A stretch of 64,000 bases of DNA from Pontiella sulfatireligans (GCF_900890705.1 NZ_CAAHFH010000001.1:1736001-1800000), one strand, 5' to 3'. Counted from the stretch's first letter, positions 27,600 to 35,983 are shown. The notes: generated by a model from the letters alone, not told the origin. Numbers and translations: made by a program.

Positions 27600-28917
27600 G
27601 GCTTCTTCTCCGCGAATTCGAAGCACGGCGGCTATGCACCTTGCCCGGACGCTTGTCGCTGGCGGTATGCTTTGCGCGGCCGCTGGCATTCACGGTCACC
27701 TTGCCGCGTTGCTGGCGGACCTTCGGCCCCGGCTTGGCGTCGGCGCCCGTGGCATTCATCGATTTCTCGCAATGCAACCCATGCTTCAGGTCGACGGGGA
27801 TTTGAATTTTGATCAGTTTTTCAATGGCGCGGAGATAGTCGCGCTCCTGTGCGCTGCACAGCGAGATCGCATCGCCATCGGCGCCGGCACGAGCCGTACG
27901 GCCAATGCGGTGAACATAGGTTTCCGGCTCAACGGGAATGTCATAGTTGATCACGTGCGAAATGCCGTCCACGTCGATCCCGCGGGCGGCGATGTCGGTT
28001 GCGACCAGCGCGCGAAGCTTGCCGGACTTAAAGTCGGCCAAGGCCTGGGTGCGGGCGCTCTGGCTCTTATTGCCGTGGATCGCCGCCGTCGCGATGCCAA
28101 TGCCCTCAAGCTTGCGCGCCACTTTGTTGGCCACGTGCTTCATCTGCACAAAGACAATCACGCGGTCGAGCTTCTTGCTCGCCATCAGCGCCATGATCAG
28201 CTCGTCCTTGTTCTTCTTATCCACAAACATCATCTTCTGAATAATGCGGTCGACCGCCGGCTTGTCCGGTTCGATCGCCACCTGCACCGGATTGTTCACC
28301 AGCGACTCTGCCAGTTGTTTCACCTTCGGCTCCATTGTGGCCGAAAAGAAGAGCGACTGGCGCTTTTTCGGCAGCTTCGCAATCACCTTCTTGATATCGT
28401 GAATAAAGCCCATGTCCAGCATGCGGTCCGCTTCGTCGAGGACAAAGATTTCCACCCCGCCGAGATCAATCAAGCCCTGGTTCACCAGATCGATCAACCG
28501 GCCGGGTGTTGCAACCAACACATTCACGCCGCGGCGGATCGCCTTCACCTGCGGGTTTTGCCCCACGCCGCCGAAGATGACGGTTTGCGAGGTTTTAGTA
28601 TGCTTGCCATACTTGGCAACGCTGTCGCCAATCTGCGCCGCCAACTCGCGGGTCGGCGCAAGAATCAGCACTTCCGGCCGTTTAGAGACCGGGGGTTTGT
28701 TCTTTATGGCTAGATACTGGAGAATCGGCAACGTGAACGCCGCCGTCTTTCCGGTTCCGGTCTGCGCACAGCCAATCATATCGCGCCCTTTCAGCAGCAA
28801 CGGAATCGCCTGCTCCTGAATCGGTGACGGTGTGTGATAGCCTGCTTCGGATACTCCGCGGCCGATTTCCGGCAATAGCAATCCGAAGACCCCGTTGAGG
28901 TCGTTTTCTTTCTTCAT
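27592..28917 (-). CDS. DEAD-box RNA helicase, RhlE-like
   Basis: 441 residues from the ATG at 28917 (AGGA 8 bases upstream). Motifs in order: Q motif ([14 protein letters not shown]), Walker A AQTGTGKT (51-58), [18 protein letters not shown] (VLDEADRMLDMGF), SAT, and the second-domain blocks VFVQMKHVANKVA, ARGIDVDGISHVINYD and HRIGRTAR. A basic tail (about 385-441, RQQRGKVTVNASGRAKHTASDKRPGK) would contact RNA. The frame is open upstream to 29256 but that extension lacks helicase similarity. A partial, near-identical copy of the 5' part lies at 29441-29731. Confidence 0.93.
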   Translation of the reverse strand: MKKENDLNGVFGLLLPEIGRGVSEAGYHTPSPIQEQAIPLLLKGRDMIGCAQTGTGKTAAFTLPILQYLAIKNKPPVSKRPEVLILAPTRELAAQIGDSVAKYGKHTKTSQTVIFGGVGQNPQVKAIRRGVNVLVATPGRLIDLVNQGLIDLGGVEIFVLDEADRMLDMGFIHDIKKVIAKLPKKRQSLFFSATMEPKVKQLAESLVNNPVQVAIEPDKPAVDRIIQKMMFVDKKNKDELIMALMASKKLDRVIVFVQMKHVANKVARKLEGIGIATAAIHGNKSQSARTQALADFKSGKLRALVATDIAARGIDVDGISHVINYDIPVEPETYVHRIGRTARAGADGDAISLCSAQERDYLRAIEKLIKIQIPVDLKHGLHCEKSMNATGADAKPGPKVRQQRGKVTVNASGRAKHTASDKRPGKVHSRRASNSRRRSHG

Positions 28918-29031
28918 ATGTTTTGTCCTACCGGCGAATAAATATTTTTCTGCTCGCCGCCGGTGGAGTGAAGAAAAAGAGGAGCAGCCCAAACGGCCGT
29001 CCATGAATTGAGCGGCGTTCATATAGACAAC

Positions 29032-29065
29032 CCCCGCCGGTGTCAAGCGGGTTCGGCCACAGGAA
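29032..29065. repeat. REP-like unit, copy 1
   Basis: CCCCGCC followed by GGTGTCAAGCGGGTTCGGCC and a GGAAAT tail; the CCCGC...GCGGG arms make a small hairpin. A near-identical copy is at 29717-29750. The whole 28918-29440 interval has no other recognisable gene. Confidence 0.65.
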
Positions 29066-29440
29066 ATCCACAGGAAATCCGCTGCACCGCCCTTCCGCAC
29101 GCTCCGACCCCGGAAAAAAGGCGTGGCAGCACCCTTCAATCCCTTGAAAATCCACAGCGCTCCTTCGCAAAAACCTTCAACCCCCTCATCGTCTGCCACT
29201 TCGCCGGAAAGAAACATAAAGAAAACCATGGCGGAAGCACCCGGGCATCCATACAATCCCCACAGTTAGTTGGCACGTGCCGAGAGGCTCAGTCCAACAT
29301 CAAGATGGCACCTTTTGGGTACCCTCATATCCTCCTGCCATTCAGCTCCTGCGATGGACTTTGGAGTTTGGGGAAACAGGAGGGATAAAATCCTAATCGT
29401 TAGGCGACAAGATAAATGAAGCTCTACAAATTTAGAGGAA

Positions 29441-29731
29441 TCACACAAATTTGGCCACGCTGTCGCCAATCTGTGCGGCCAGCTCGCGGGTCGGCGCAAT
29501 AATCAGCACTTCCGGCCGTTTCGAGACTGGGGGTTTGTTCTTTATTGCAAGGTACTGAAGGATCGGCAGCGTAAACGCCGCCGTCTTTCCGGTTCCGGTC
29601 TGCGCGCAACCAATCATGTCGCGCCCTTTCAGCAACGGCGGGATCGCCTGCTCCTGAATCGGTGACGGTGTGTGGTAGCCTGCATCGGATACAGCGCGGC
29701 CGATTTCCGGCAATAGCCCCGCCCGTATCAA
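29441..29731 (-). pseudogene. Duplicated fragment of the DEAD-box helicase
   Basis: Translation gives about 95 residues matching the helicase from LLPEIGR to IGDSVAK, including the Q motif and AQTGTGKT, then stops. DNA similarity to 28620-28880 is high (few scattered differences), so the copy is recent. The fragment lacks an ATG start and everything after the first third. Its 5' end joins directly to a REP-like unit that, at the parent gene, lies about 115 bases upstream of the start, so the copy carries an internal deletion. Confidence 0.85.
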
Positions 29732-29750
29732 GCGGGTTCGGCCATAGGAA
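29717..29750. repeat. REP-like unit, copy 2
   Basis: Near-identical to 29032-29065 (few mismatches over about 34 bases). It borders the duplicated helicase fragment and may have taken part in the duplication. Confidence 0.65.
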
Positions 29751-29875
29751 ACCCGTTTCTAGAGCGCGAGGGGGCCAATCAAACGAATCGGGCACGGGTT
29801 ACTCCCTGCAGCGCGATTGCTTCGGAGTCATTTAATTTGAGGCAACTCGCTTGGTCGTTCGACAAATCAAATATA

Positions 29876-29909
29876 TTGACCAAACAACAGTCGGTACGTA
29901 CATTGTACG
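29876..29909 (+). promoter_or_regulatory. Promoter and palindromic operator of the toxin-antitoxin pair
   Basis: A -35 box TTGACC (29876-29881) is 17 bases from a -10 like TACATT (29899-29904). The -10 lies inside the perfect palindrome CGTACATTGTACG (29897-29909). The predicted start site coincides with the A of the toxin ATG (29911). Autorepression by the antitoxin at this palindrome is inferred. Confidence 0.6.
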
Positions 29910-29910
29910 C

Positions 29911-30195
29911 ATGAGTGGGATCCAGTTTACATGGGATGAAAATAAATCCCTAGAAAACAAACGTAAGCACAAGGTGTCATTTGAGGAAGCCCAGACTGCT
30001 TTCCTAGATGAAAATGCCATTCGGTTTTTCGACCCAGACCATTCCGAAGACGAGGATCGTTTCTTGATGCTTGGCATGAGCTTTAAGCTTCGTGTCCTGA
30101 TCGTTAGTCATTGCTACAGAGATAATGATTCGGTCATACGAATCATCTCTGCACGCAAGGCCGATAAAAAAGAACAATCGTATTACTGGAGATAA
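29911..30195 (+). CDS. brnT: BrnT-family toxin
   Basis: 94 residues from the ATG at 29911; no ribosome site precedes it, and the mapped -10 predicts a leaderless transcript. BrnT features: IQFTWDENKSLENKRKHKVSFEEA (about 4-27), AFLDENAIRFFDPDHSEDEDRFLMLGMS, then LRVLIVSHCYRDNDSVIRIISARKADKKEQSYY. Known BrnT toxins are RelE-fold ribonucleases that stop growth until bound by BrnA. The antitoxin gene starts four bases after its stop codon. Confidence 0.9.
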   Translation: MSGIQFTWDENKSLENKRKHKVSFEEAQTAFLDENAIRFFDPDHSEDEDRFLMLGMSFKLRVLIVSHCYRDNDSVIRIISARKADKKEQSYYWR

Positions 30196-30199
30196 ACCA

Positions 30200-30418
30200 A
30201 TGAGAGACCATTACGACTTCGAAAACATGAAGGGAGAGAAGAATCCCTACGTTAAGGAACTCAAACAACCTGTGACTATGCGCCTAGACAAATCAACGGT
30301 TGCCTACTTCAAGTCACTCGCAAACGAACTGGGCATGCCCTATCAAAGCTTAATCAATCTCTATTTGAGAGACTGTGCTCTAAACCACAAAAAACTCTCC
30401 CTCAAGTGGGCATCATAA
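30200..30418 (+). CDS. brnA: BrnA-type antitoxin
   Basis: 72 residues from the ATG at 30200 (GGAG 8 bases upstream, partly inside the toxin's last codons). The C-terminal half (KQPVTMRLDKSTVAYFKSLANELGMPYQSLINLYLRD) is a ribbon-helix-helix DNA-binding region, the usual BrnA arrangement with the toxin-binding part N-terminal. It should neutralise the toxin and repress the palindrome upstream. Confidence 0.88.
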   Translation: MRDHYDFENMKGEKNPYVKELKQPVTMRLDKSTVAYFKSLANELGMPYQSLINLYLRDCALNHKKLSLKWAS

Positions 30419-30532
30419 CGTTATCATGAAGCGGACTGTCCAATTCCCGCTGACCCGCCCCCATAAACATGGACGGTTCTAAATGAGCGTTCAGCGGTGC
30501 TTATCCGCGGCCGTAGAACTACCTAAAAGACT

Positions 30533-31061
30533 TCAGCCCTTGTAGCAGAGCACGCCGACGATGCAGGAGGCGATGCGCAACGCGGTGATCTCTTCAACCT
30601 GCCACTCGCGTTCGTTCGTGCAGTCGTCATAGCCAACGCAGCGTGCCGTTCGCAAAGACGGGGACAAAAGCGATCGACAGGATGCCCTGCATTTCCAGCA
30701 GCACCTCTTGCTGAGCGGCGCTCAGTTCGGAGGCGCGGCAGGCGACCACCTCGCCGTTGTGCATTTTTTCGTTCCAGTCAGCAAAACCGCTCTCCGCCAT
30801 GTCAAAGCTTTGCAGTTCTGGATTGGCGATTTGGCGGTCCTGCCCGACCTCCACCCATTCCGCGCGCTGGCTCGCAATCAGATTGCCGGCAGGCAGGAGT
30901 TTGAAGTCAAACAGATAGGTCCGGTCCACGCCTACGGCCATTCCGAGTGTGCTTAGAATTTCGTAGAGCGCATCATCGCCCGAATCGGTAGTCAGCTTTT
31001 CTGCAATATGGGCGAGCGCCCCCAACAGCATCTGCGCATCCAACGATCTTTGCTTTCCCAT
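30533..31061 (-). pseudogene. GAF-domain protein with a frameshift
   Basis: From the ATG at 31061 the frame reads a GAF domain (LLGALAHIAEKLTTDSGDD, TLGMAVGVDRTYLFDF, IASQRAEWVEVG, SIAFVPVFANGTLRW) to a stop near 30627. In a second frame the expected end continues (GYDDCTNEREWQVEEITALR...VGVLCYKG) to a stop at 30533. Both pieces together match a complete GAF domain, so one small indel near 30628-30633 splits it. It could be a real mutation or a sequence error. GAF domains bind small ligands or cyclic nucleotides in sensor proteins; no output domain follows. Confidence 0.6.
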
Positions 31062-31137
31062 TTTTCACCCGCAATTAAAACCATCCACAAGAAACATAAC
31101 AACACAGATCATATTTCCTAGGAAAAAATCAAGCGGC

Positions 31138-32655
31138 TTAATTCTTCTTGCCGGCCCGCTTTTGCGGAGGCGGTTCGTCGGGCACCTGATACTGCTTTTT
31201 CAGGCGCGACAGCTCTTTTTTAAGCGCCTGTATTTTCGCCTCATTTTCGGGGTTTCCGTAGACGTTCTTCATTTCGGTGGGATCGTTCTGCAGATCAAAC
31301 AGCTCCCACTCCTCTTCGCCGGGCACATCCACGCCATAGAAACGGATCAGCTTCCAGCGGCTGTCAAAGACGCCCTCGTGGCGGCGAACACTGTGGGCGC
31401 CAGGATATTCATAGTAATGGTAGTAGAGCGACTCGCGCCAATCCCGCGGCGTTTGGCCTTCCAGCAACGGGACAATGCTCTTGCCCTGCATGTCGGCGGG
31501 AATCGGCGCACCGGCCAGATCGAGGAAAGTTTCGGCAAAGTCAATGTTCTGCACTAGGTCATCGTTGACGGAGCCCGGCTTGATTTTGCCGGGCCAGCGG
31601 GCGATGAGCGGCGTGCGGAACGATTCTTCATACATGAAGCGCTTGTCGAACCAGCCGTGCTCGCCCATGTAGAAGCCTTGATCGGACGAATACATCACGA
31701 TGGTGTTATCGGCCAGCCCCTGCTCTTCCAAGGATTGGAGAATGCGCCCGACGCTTTCATCGACCGCCCAGGTACAACGCATATAATCTTTCATGTAGGT
31801 CTGGTATTTCCACTTCACCAGCGCCTTGCCCTCCGGTTTGTTTTCGGCAAACCACTTTTGACGGGCGGCAAAGCGAGGATTGTTTTGATAGCGTTTGCCT
31901 TCCGCCTTAAGATCGGAGTCTAATTTCATATAGCGATCAATCTCCATCTCCTGCCCGTGTGCGGCCACGCCACGGGAGGCATAGTCGTCGAACAGGTTGG
32001 CCGGTTCGGGAATCTCGACATCCTCGTACTTGCTCATGTGGCGGTCCGCCGGATCCCAGTTGCGGTGCGGCGCCTTGTGGTGGACCATCAGCATGAACGG
32101 CTTGTTTTTGTCGCGCTTGTTTTCGAGCCAGTTGAGGGCGCGGTCGGTGATGACATCCGTGACATATTCGCCCTCGTACTTGGTCTTCCCCTCTTCGGTG
32201 ATGAAATCCGGGCTGTAGTATTTCCCTTGGCCGGGCAGCACTTCCCAATAGTCGAAGCCCTGCATGGCGCCATCCAGATGAATCTTGCCGACCATAACGG
32301 TCTGATATCCGTTCTTTTGCAGGATTTTCTGGAACTGCTGCTGGTCATGGTTGAACGCATCTCGGTTATCGTATTTCCCGTTCATGTGGCTGTGCTTGCC
32401 GGTCAGCAGCGTCGCACGGCTCGGCGCGCAGATCGAATTGCCTACATAAACGCGGTCAAACCGCATCCCGTCGCGGGCAAGGCTGTCAATGTTCGGTGAA
32501 GGATTCAACGGCTGCAGCCGTCCGCCGTAGGCTCCGATGGTTTGGTACGAATGGTCGTCCGAAAAAATCCAGACAATGTTGGGCTTCGCGCCCGCCGCAT
32601 GACCGGCCAGCATCAATGCCGCCGCCACAAATAATCCACAAGTCACTCTCTTCAT
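31138..32655 (-). CDS. Secreted S1-family sulfatase
   Basis: 505 residues from the ATG at 32655 (AGGAG upstream) with a signal peptide (MKRVTCGLFVAAALMLAGHAAGA). PNIVWIFSDDHSYQ (25-38) holds the metal-binding Asp pair and CAPSR (76-80) in NSICAPSRATLLTGKHSH is the formylglycine site; Cys76 would be converted by a sulfatase-maturing enzyme, not seen here. Further metal or substrate residues lie in VGKIHLDG, HHKAPHRNWDP and MYSSDQGFYMGEHGWFDKR. It hydrolyses sulfate esters, probably of the polysaccharide handled by the locus. It lies 82 bases after the TRAP permease gene on the same strand. Confidence 0.93.
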   Translation of the reverse strand: MKRVTCGLFVAAALMLAGHAAGAKPNIVWIFSDDHSYQTIGAYGGRLQPLNPSPNIDSLARDGMRFDRVYVGNSICAPSRATLLTGKHSHMNGKYDNRDAFNHDQQQFQKILQKNGYQTVMVGKIHLDGAMQGFDYWEVLPGQGKYYSPDFITEEGKTKYEGEYVTDVITDRALNWLENKRDKNKPFMLMVHHKAPHRNWDPADRHMSKYEDVEIPEPANLFDDYASRGVAAHGQEMEIDRYMKLDSDLKAEGKRYQNNPRFAARQKWFAENKPEGKALVKWKYQTYMKDYMRCTWAVDESVGRILQSLEEQGLADNTIVMYSSDQGFYMGEHGWFDKRFMYEESFRTPLIARWPGKIKPGSVNDDLVQNIDFAETFLDLAGAPIPADMQGKSIVPLLEGQTPRDWRESLYYHYYEYPGAHSVRRHEGVFDSRWKLIRFYGVDVPGEEEWELFDLQNDPTEMKNVYGNPENEAKIQALKKELSRLKKQYQVPDEPPPQKRAGKKN

Positions 32656-32710
32656 TGTCCGTTCTCCTTTTCTTGTATTTAGAACCTTACACAAGGAGAC
32701 GTCGCCAAAG

Positions 32711-32732
32711 AGGCAGTCCTGCCGTTTTTTTT
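32711..32732 (+). terminator. Hairpin with T-run, rightward
   Basis: GGCAG/CTGCC around TC, followed by G and eight T residues. It is oriented rightward, against the genes on both sides, so its use is uncertain; it might stop antisense transcription into the TRAP genes. Confidence 0.4.
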
Positions 32733-32737
32733 AACGC

Positions 32738-34252
32738 TTATTGCGTGTTTTCGGCAACGGGGGCTTCCTGAGGATTCATAAAATAGGCTTTATCAACGTC
32801 TTCCTGCTTCACCTGTTTGGTCTGCAGCGGCATCCAGAGCGACACGGCCGGCACGTAGGTGATGACCAGCAGCGCGGCGATCATCGCAGCAAAGAACGGC
32901 AGCAGCGTGGGCGTCACTTTCGCGATGGTCGTCTTGCCGACCCCGCACCCGATGAAAAGGCAAGTGCCGACGGGCGGCGTGCAGAGGCCGATGCAGAGGT
33001 TCGCGATCATCATGATTCCAAAGTGAACCGGATGCATGCCCAACGCGGAGACGACCGGCAGGAAGATCGGCGTAAAAATCAGCACGGCCGGGGTCATGTC
33101 CATGAAGGTGCCGACCACAATCAGCAGCATGTTGATCGTCAGCAGAATGACGATTGGGTTTTCGGAGAGCCCCAGGAGGGCGGCGCTGACCGTCTGCGGA
33201 ATATTGGCCATCGTCATGATCCAGCTCATGCCGGAACTCGCGCCGATAAGCAGCATGACGACCGCGGTTGTGATGCCGGTATCCAGCAGAATCCGAGGCA
33301 GTTCCTTCGTCTTGATTTCGCGGTAGATGACCACGGAAAGCAGATAGGAATACACCACGGCAATGGCCGCCGCTTCGGTGGCGGTGAAAACGCCGCCGAG
33401 GATGCCGCCGATCACGATCACGATCAGCAGCAGCGTGAAGTAGGCCCGACGGAAGGTCTTGAAGAAGCCACAGCAAACGGCCGACCAAATCAAGAACCAT
33501 ACGATCCCATTCGAAACCACCAGTTTTCCGATCTTGAACCCTAGATCGACCCAGCCCTTTTGCGATGCAAAAACGAAGACGATCATCAAGGCAACGATGG
33601 ACGTTGCCGCAATGGGTTTCCATCGGGGCATTTCGAGCGCTTCGCCCTTATAGCCCTTGATCACCGAAATAACCCCGCCGACCAGCATGATAAACAGGCC
33701 GGTAATCAGACCGGGCAGGAAACCCGCCATGAACATGGCCGCAATGGAGACCGAGCCGGCGGCTACGGAATAGACGATCATGATATTGCTCGGAGGAATC
33801 AGCAAGCCGGTGGTCGCAGCCGTGGTCGTTACGGCCACGTTGAATTCGCGGCCATAGCCCTTGCGGTTCATTTCGGGAATCATGAAACCGCCGACCGACG
33901 AAACCGCGGCGGCCGCCGAACCGGAAATGGATCCGAACAGCATGCAGGTGAGTGTGTTCACATAGCCGAGTCCGCCAGGAAGCCGGCCGACGAGCGTGGC
34001 TGCAAAATCAATCAGGCGGCGGGCCAGCCCGCCCTTGCCCATCAAATGGCCAGAGAGAATAAAGAAAGGAATCGCCAACAGCGCAAAGCTGTTTACGCCA
34101 TTGGCCATTTTGGCCGCCACCATGACCGTCGGGTCGGTGCCATCGGCCAGGATCGCAAAAAAGGTCGCCAATGCAATCGACACGGCGATCGGCACATTCA
34201 TGACGAGCAGGAGCACAAAAACAACAACCAGGACGAGCGCGACGGTACCCAT
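32738..34252 (-). CDS. dctM: TRAP transporter large permease DctM
   Basis: 504 residues, somewhat longer than the usual 425-430, behind an AGGAGG ribosome site. At least 12 hydrophobic helices are visible. DctM blocks include FFILSGHLMGKGGLARRLIDFA, YVNTLTCMLFGSISGSAAAAVSSVGG, TTTAATTGLLIPPSNIMIVYS and LVVGTFMDMTPAVLIFTPIFLPV, with GLCTPPVGTCLFIGCGVG near the end. It moves substrate delivered by the DctP protein using a sodium gradient. An insert of about 70 residues (FASQKGWVDLGFKIGKLVVSNG, about 230-290) explains the extra length. Confidence 0.93.
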   Translation of the reverse strand: MGTVALVLVVVFVLLLVMNVPIAVSIALATFFAILADGTDPTVMVAAKMANGVNSFALLAIPFFILSGHLMGKGGLARRLIDFAATLVGRLPGGLGYVNTLTCMLFGSISGSAAAAVSSVGGFMIPEMNRKGYGREFNVAVTTTAATTGLLIPPSNIMIVYSVAAGSVSIAAMFMAGFLPGLITGLFIMLVGGVISVIKGYKGEALEMPRWKPIAATSIVALMIVFVFASQKGWVDLGFKIGKLVVSNGIVWFLIWSAVCCGFFKTFRRAYFTLLLIVIVIGGILGGVFTATEAAAIAVVYSYLLSVVIYREIKTKELPRILLDTGITTAVVMLLIGASSGMSWIMTMANIPQTVSAALLGLSENPIVILLTINMLLIVVGTFMDMTPAVLIFTPIFLPVVSALGMHPVHFGIMMIANLCIGLCTPPVGTCLFIGCGVGKTTIAKVTPTLLPFFAAMIAALLVITYVPAVSLWMPLQTKQVKQEDVDKAYFMNPQEAPVAENTQ

Positions 34253-34285
34253 TAGAGTGCCTCCTGAGTTGCGTTCGCAACTTCG

Positions 34286-34401
34286 AAACTTGAAACGTGA
34301 AACGTGAAACGTGAAAGGTTCATGACTCCACCTCTCCGCCGGCGTCCATCGTGCTTGGTCCGTCCTTTTCAGGTTTCAGGTTTCCGTTTTCCAGTTTCAG
34401 G
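34286..34401. repeat. GAAAC/GTTTC inverted pair at the dctQ 3' end
   Basis: A tandem GAAACTTGAAACGTGAAAC stretch (34286-34319) and its inverted counterpart CAGGTTTCAGGTTTCCG... (34366-34401) flank the last 15 codons of dctQ. The right arm is coding, giving the SLKLENGNLKPEK tail. The same string type occurs at about 390-420. Confidence 0.7.
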
Positions 34402-34877
34402 CTTATCGTCTCAATGAGATTTTCGATCGTATAGATCACCATGAAAATTCCAGCGATTGGAAGCGCCAGATAAACATAGCCCATTTTCCAACCGAGCGCG
34501 GGCGTGGTCTGCTCCATCGTCAGAGCATCGGAAACGACACGGGCCCCGCCGTACACAAATATGGCCGAGGCGAAAAAGAGGACGACCCCATGCGAAACGA
34601 TCGCCATCAGGCGTTGCGTTTCGGGATGAAACTTGCCGACGAAATAATCGACGCCAAGATGCCCTTTGGTGCCGAAGGCGACGGCGCCGCCCAGCAGCGA
34701 AACCCAGACGAGCAGAAAGCGGGCAAGCTCTTCGGTCCACTTGGTCTGCGCACCCAGCACGTGGCGCGAAAAGACCCCCCACACCACATCGATGACCAAC
34801 AGCGCGACCACAACAATGAGTACAACGTTGAGTGCGGAAGTCATCCCCTTCTTGAACTTAAGCAGACCGTCCAGCAT
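34320..34877 (-). CDS. dctQ: TRAP transporter small permease DctQ
   Basis: 185 residues from the ATG at 34877 (one base overlap with the DctP stop, TGATG; GAGG upstream). Four helices: about 10-30, 50-65, 85-110 and 130-150. The DctQ motif region VFSRHVLGAQTKWTEELARFLLVWVSLLGGAVAFG is complete, with the conserved Trp-Glu pair and Gly-rich following segment. The last 25 residues are encoded by a repeat element and differ in style from the rest. It pairs with DctM in the inner membrane. Confidence 0.9.
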   Translation of the reverse strand: MLDGLLKFKKGMTSALNVVLIVVVALLVIDVVWGVFSRHVLGAQTKWTEELARFLLVWVSLLGGAVAFGTKGHLGVDYFVGKFHPETQRLMAIVSHGVVLFFASAIFVYGGARVVSDALTMEQTTPALGWKMGYVYLALPIAGIFMVIYTIENLIETISLKLENGNLKPEKDGPSTMDAGGEVES

Positions 34878-35893
34878 CACTTGACCTCAGAAATCTGCTT
34901 CAGCAGTTCGCGCACTTCTGGATCTTCAACCTCGGCCAGCATGGGTGCCACCTTGGCCGCGAAGGCGGCGGTGTCCACTTCGTAGACCTCAACCCCCTCT
35001 TCCTTTGCTTTTGCGAGCGCAAGGACGGTTTCTTTTGCCCAGAGCTCGCGCTGAAAAACCGAGGATTCATCGGCGGCCTGCTGCACCCAGGCCTGCACCT
35101 GCGGATCCAGTTTTTTCCAAACCTTGGAACTGATCAGCAGCATGTCGGGGATGCGGGTGTGCCCATCGAGCGTGAAGTGCTTGCACACTTCGTAGTGCTT
35201 GTTGGAGGTGAAGCTGGGCGGATTGTTTTCCGCACCGTCAACGGTGCCCTGCGCGAGCGCGGAATAGAGCTCGCCCCACGCAATCGGCGTGGGCGCCCCG
35301 CCCATGGCCTCGACCATGTCCATCGCGGTCTTGGATTCCATAACGCGGATCTTCAGCCCCTTGAGATCGTCGGGCGTGCGGATCGGCTTTTCTTTGGTGT
35401 AGAAGTTGCGGCTTCCGCCATCGTAGTAGCACAGGCCCCGAAGGAACTTGGATTCGCCCTGCCGCAGCATTCCCCGGCCAATTTCGCCATTGAGCACGCT
35501 CCAATAATGCGTCCCGTCACGGAATATATAGGGCAGCCCATAGACGGACATCGCGGGAATGAAACTTTCCATGGCGGCGGCCGAGGTTTTGGTCATGGCG
35601 AGCGCACCGCTTTGCAGCTGCTCGATGCACTGCTTTTCCGAGCCGAGCACGGAACTGGGATAGATATCGATCGTAACGTTGCCTCCGGAAAGCGCCTCAA
35701 GCCGTTGCTTCATGAATTCCATGGCTTTATGCACCGGGTGGCCGGTATCCAAACCATGCCCGAGCTTCAGCACCAGCTGGCCCTGCCGGCCGGCCCCCGC
35801 CTTCTGCCCGCGCAAATACAACGAAAAACCTGCGGATGCCAGCATGGCTCCCACCAGAATTCCACCCACAAACATTGATGACGCCTTATTCAT
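34877..35893 (-). CDS. dctP: TRAP transporter solute-binding protein DctP
   Basis: 338 residues from the ATG at 35893 (AGGGG upstream; a GTG at 35899 is possible). An N-terminal membrane helix (SSMFVGGILVGAMLASAGFSLYLRG) acts as signal or anchor. DctP blocks: LKLGHGLDTGHPVHKAMEFMKQRLEALSGG, IDIYPSSVLGSEKQCIEQLQSGA, IRTPDDLKGLKIRVMESKTAMDMVEAMGGAPTPIAWGELYSALAQGTVDGAENN; the Arg in IRVME is the residue that clamps carboxylates in known structures. So an acidic sugar (uronate or an unsaturated derivative) is a likely ligand. It has its own upstream palindrome, suggesting a separate promoter within the locus. Confidence 0.93.
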   Translation of the reverse strand: MNKASSMFVGGILVGAMLASAGFSLYLRGQKAGAGRQGQLVLKLGHGLDTGHPVHKAMEFMKQRLEALSGGNVTIDIYPSSVLGSEKQCIEQLQSGALAMTKTSAAAMESFIPAMSVYGLPYIFRDGTHYWSVLNGEIGRGMLRQGESKFLRGLCYYDGGSRNFYTKEKPIRTPDDLKGLKIRVMESKTAMDMVEAMGGAPTPIAWGELYSALAQGTVDGAENNPPSFTSNKHYEVCKHFTLDGHTRIPDMLLISSKVWKKLDPQVQAWVQQAADESSVFQRELWAKETVLALAKAKEEGVEVYEVDTAAFAAKVAPMLAEVEDPEVRELLKQISEVK

Positions 35894-35926
35894 ATTCACC
35901 CCTTGAAAACCGATATAACTACTATT

Positions 35927-35938
35927 TCAAACGTTTGA
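35927..35938. promoter_or_regulatory. LacI-type palindrome TCAAACGTTTGA
   Basis: TCAAACGTTTGA is a perfect 12-base palindrome with the central CG of LacI-family operators. It sits 33 bases upstream of the dctP start, between possible -35 (TTGTCT) and -10 positions on the minus strand. No LacI protein with a LacI-type DNA-binding domain is encoded in the window; its regulator would be unlinked. Confidence 0.5.
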
Positions 35939-35983
35939 GATCAAGACAAACCTCATCCTCCAAATACATGATCTCCATTCCGG

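Noticed and set aside
28918..29256. N-terminal extension of the helicase
   Set aside because: Open frame only; lacks similarity to the family, crosses a REP-like unit, and the ATG at 28917 has a ribosome site.
34286..34319. Possible CRISPR from GAAACGT units
   Set aside because: Units are 7 bases without spacers and no cas gene is present.
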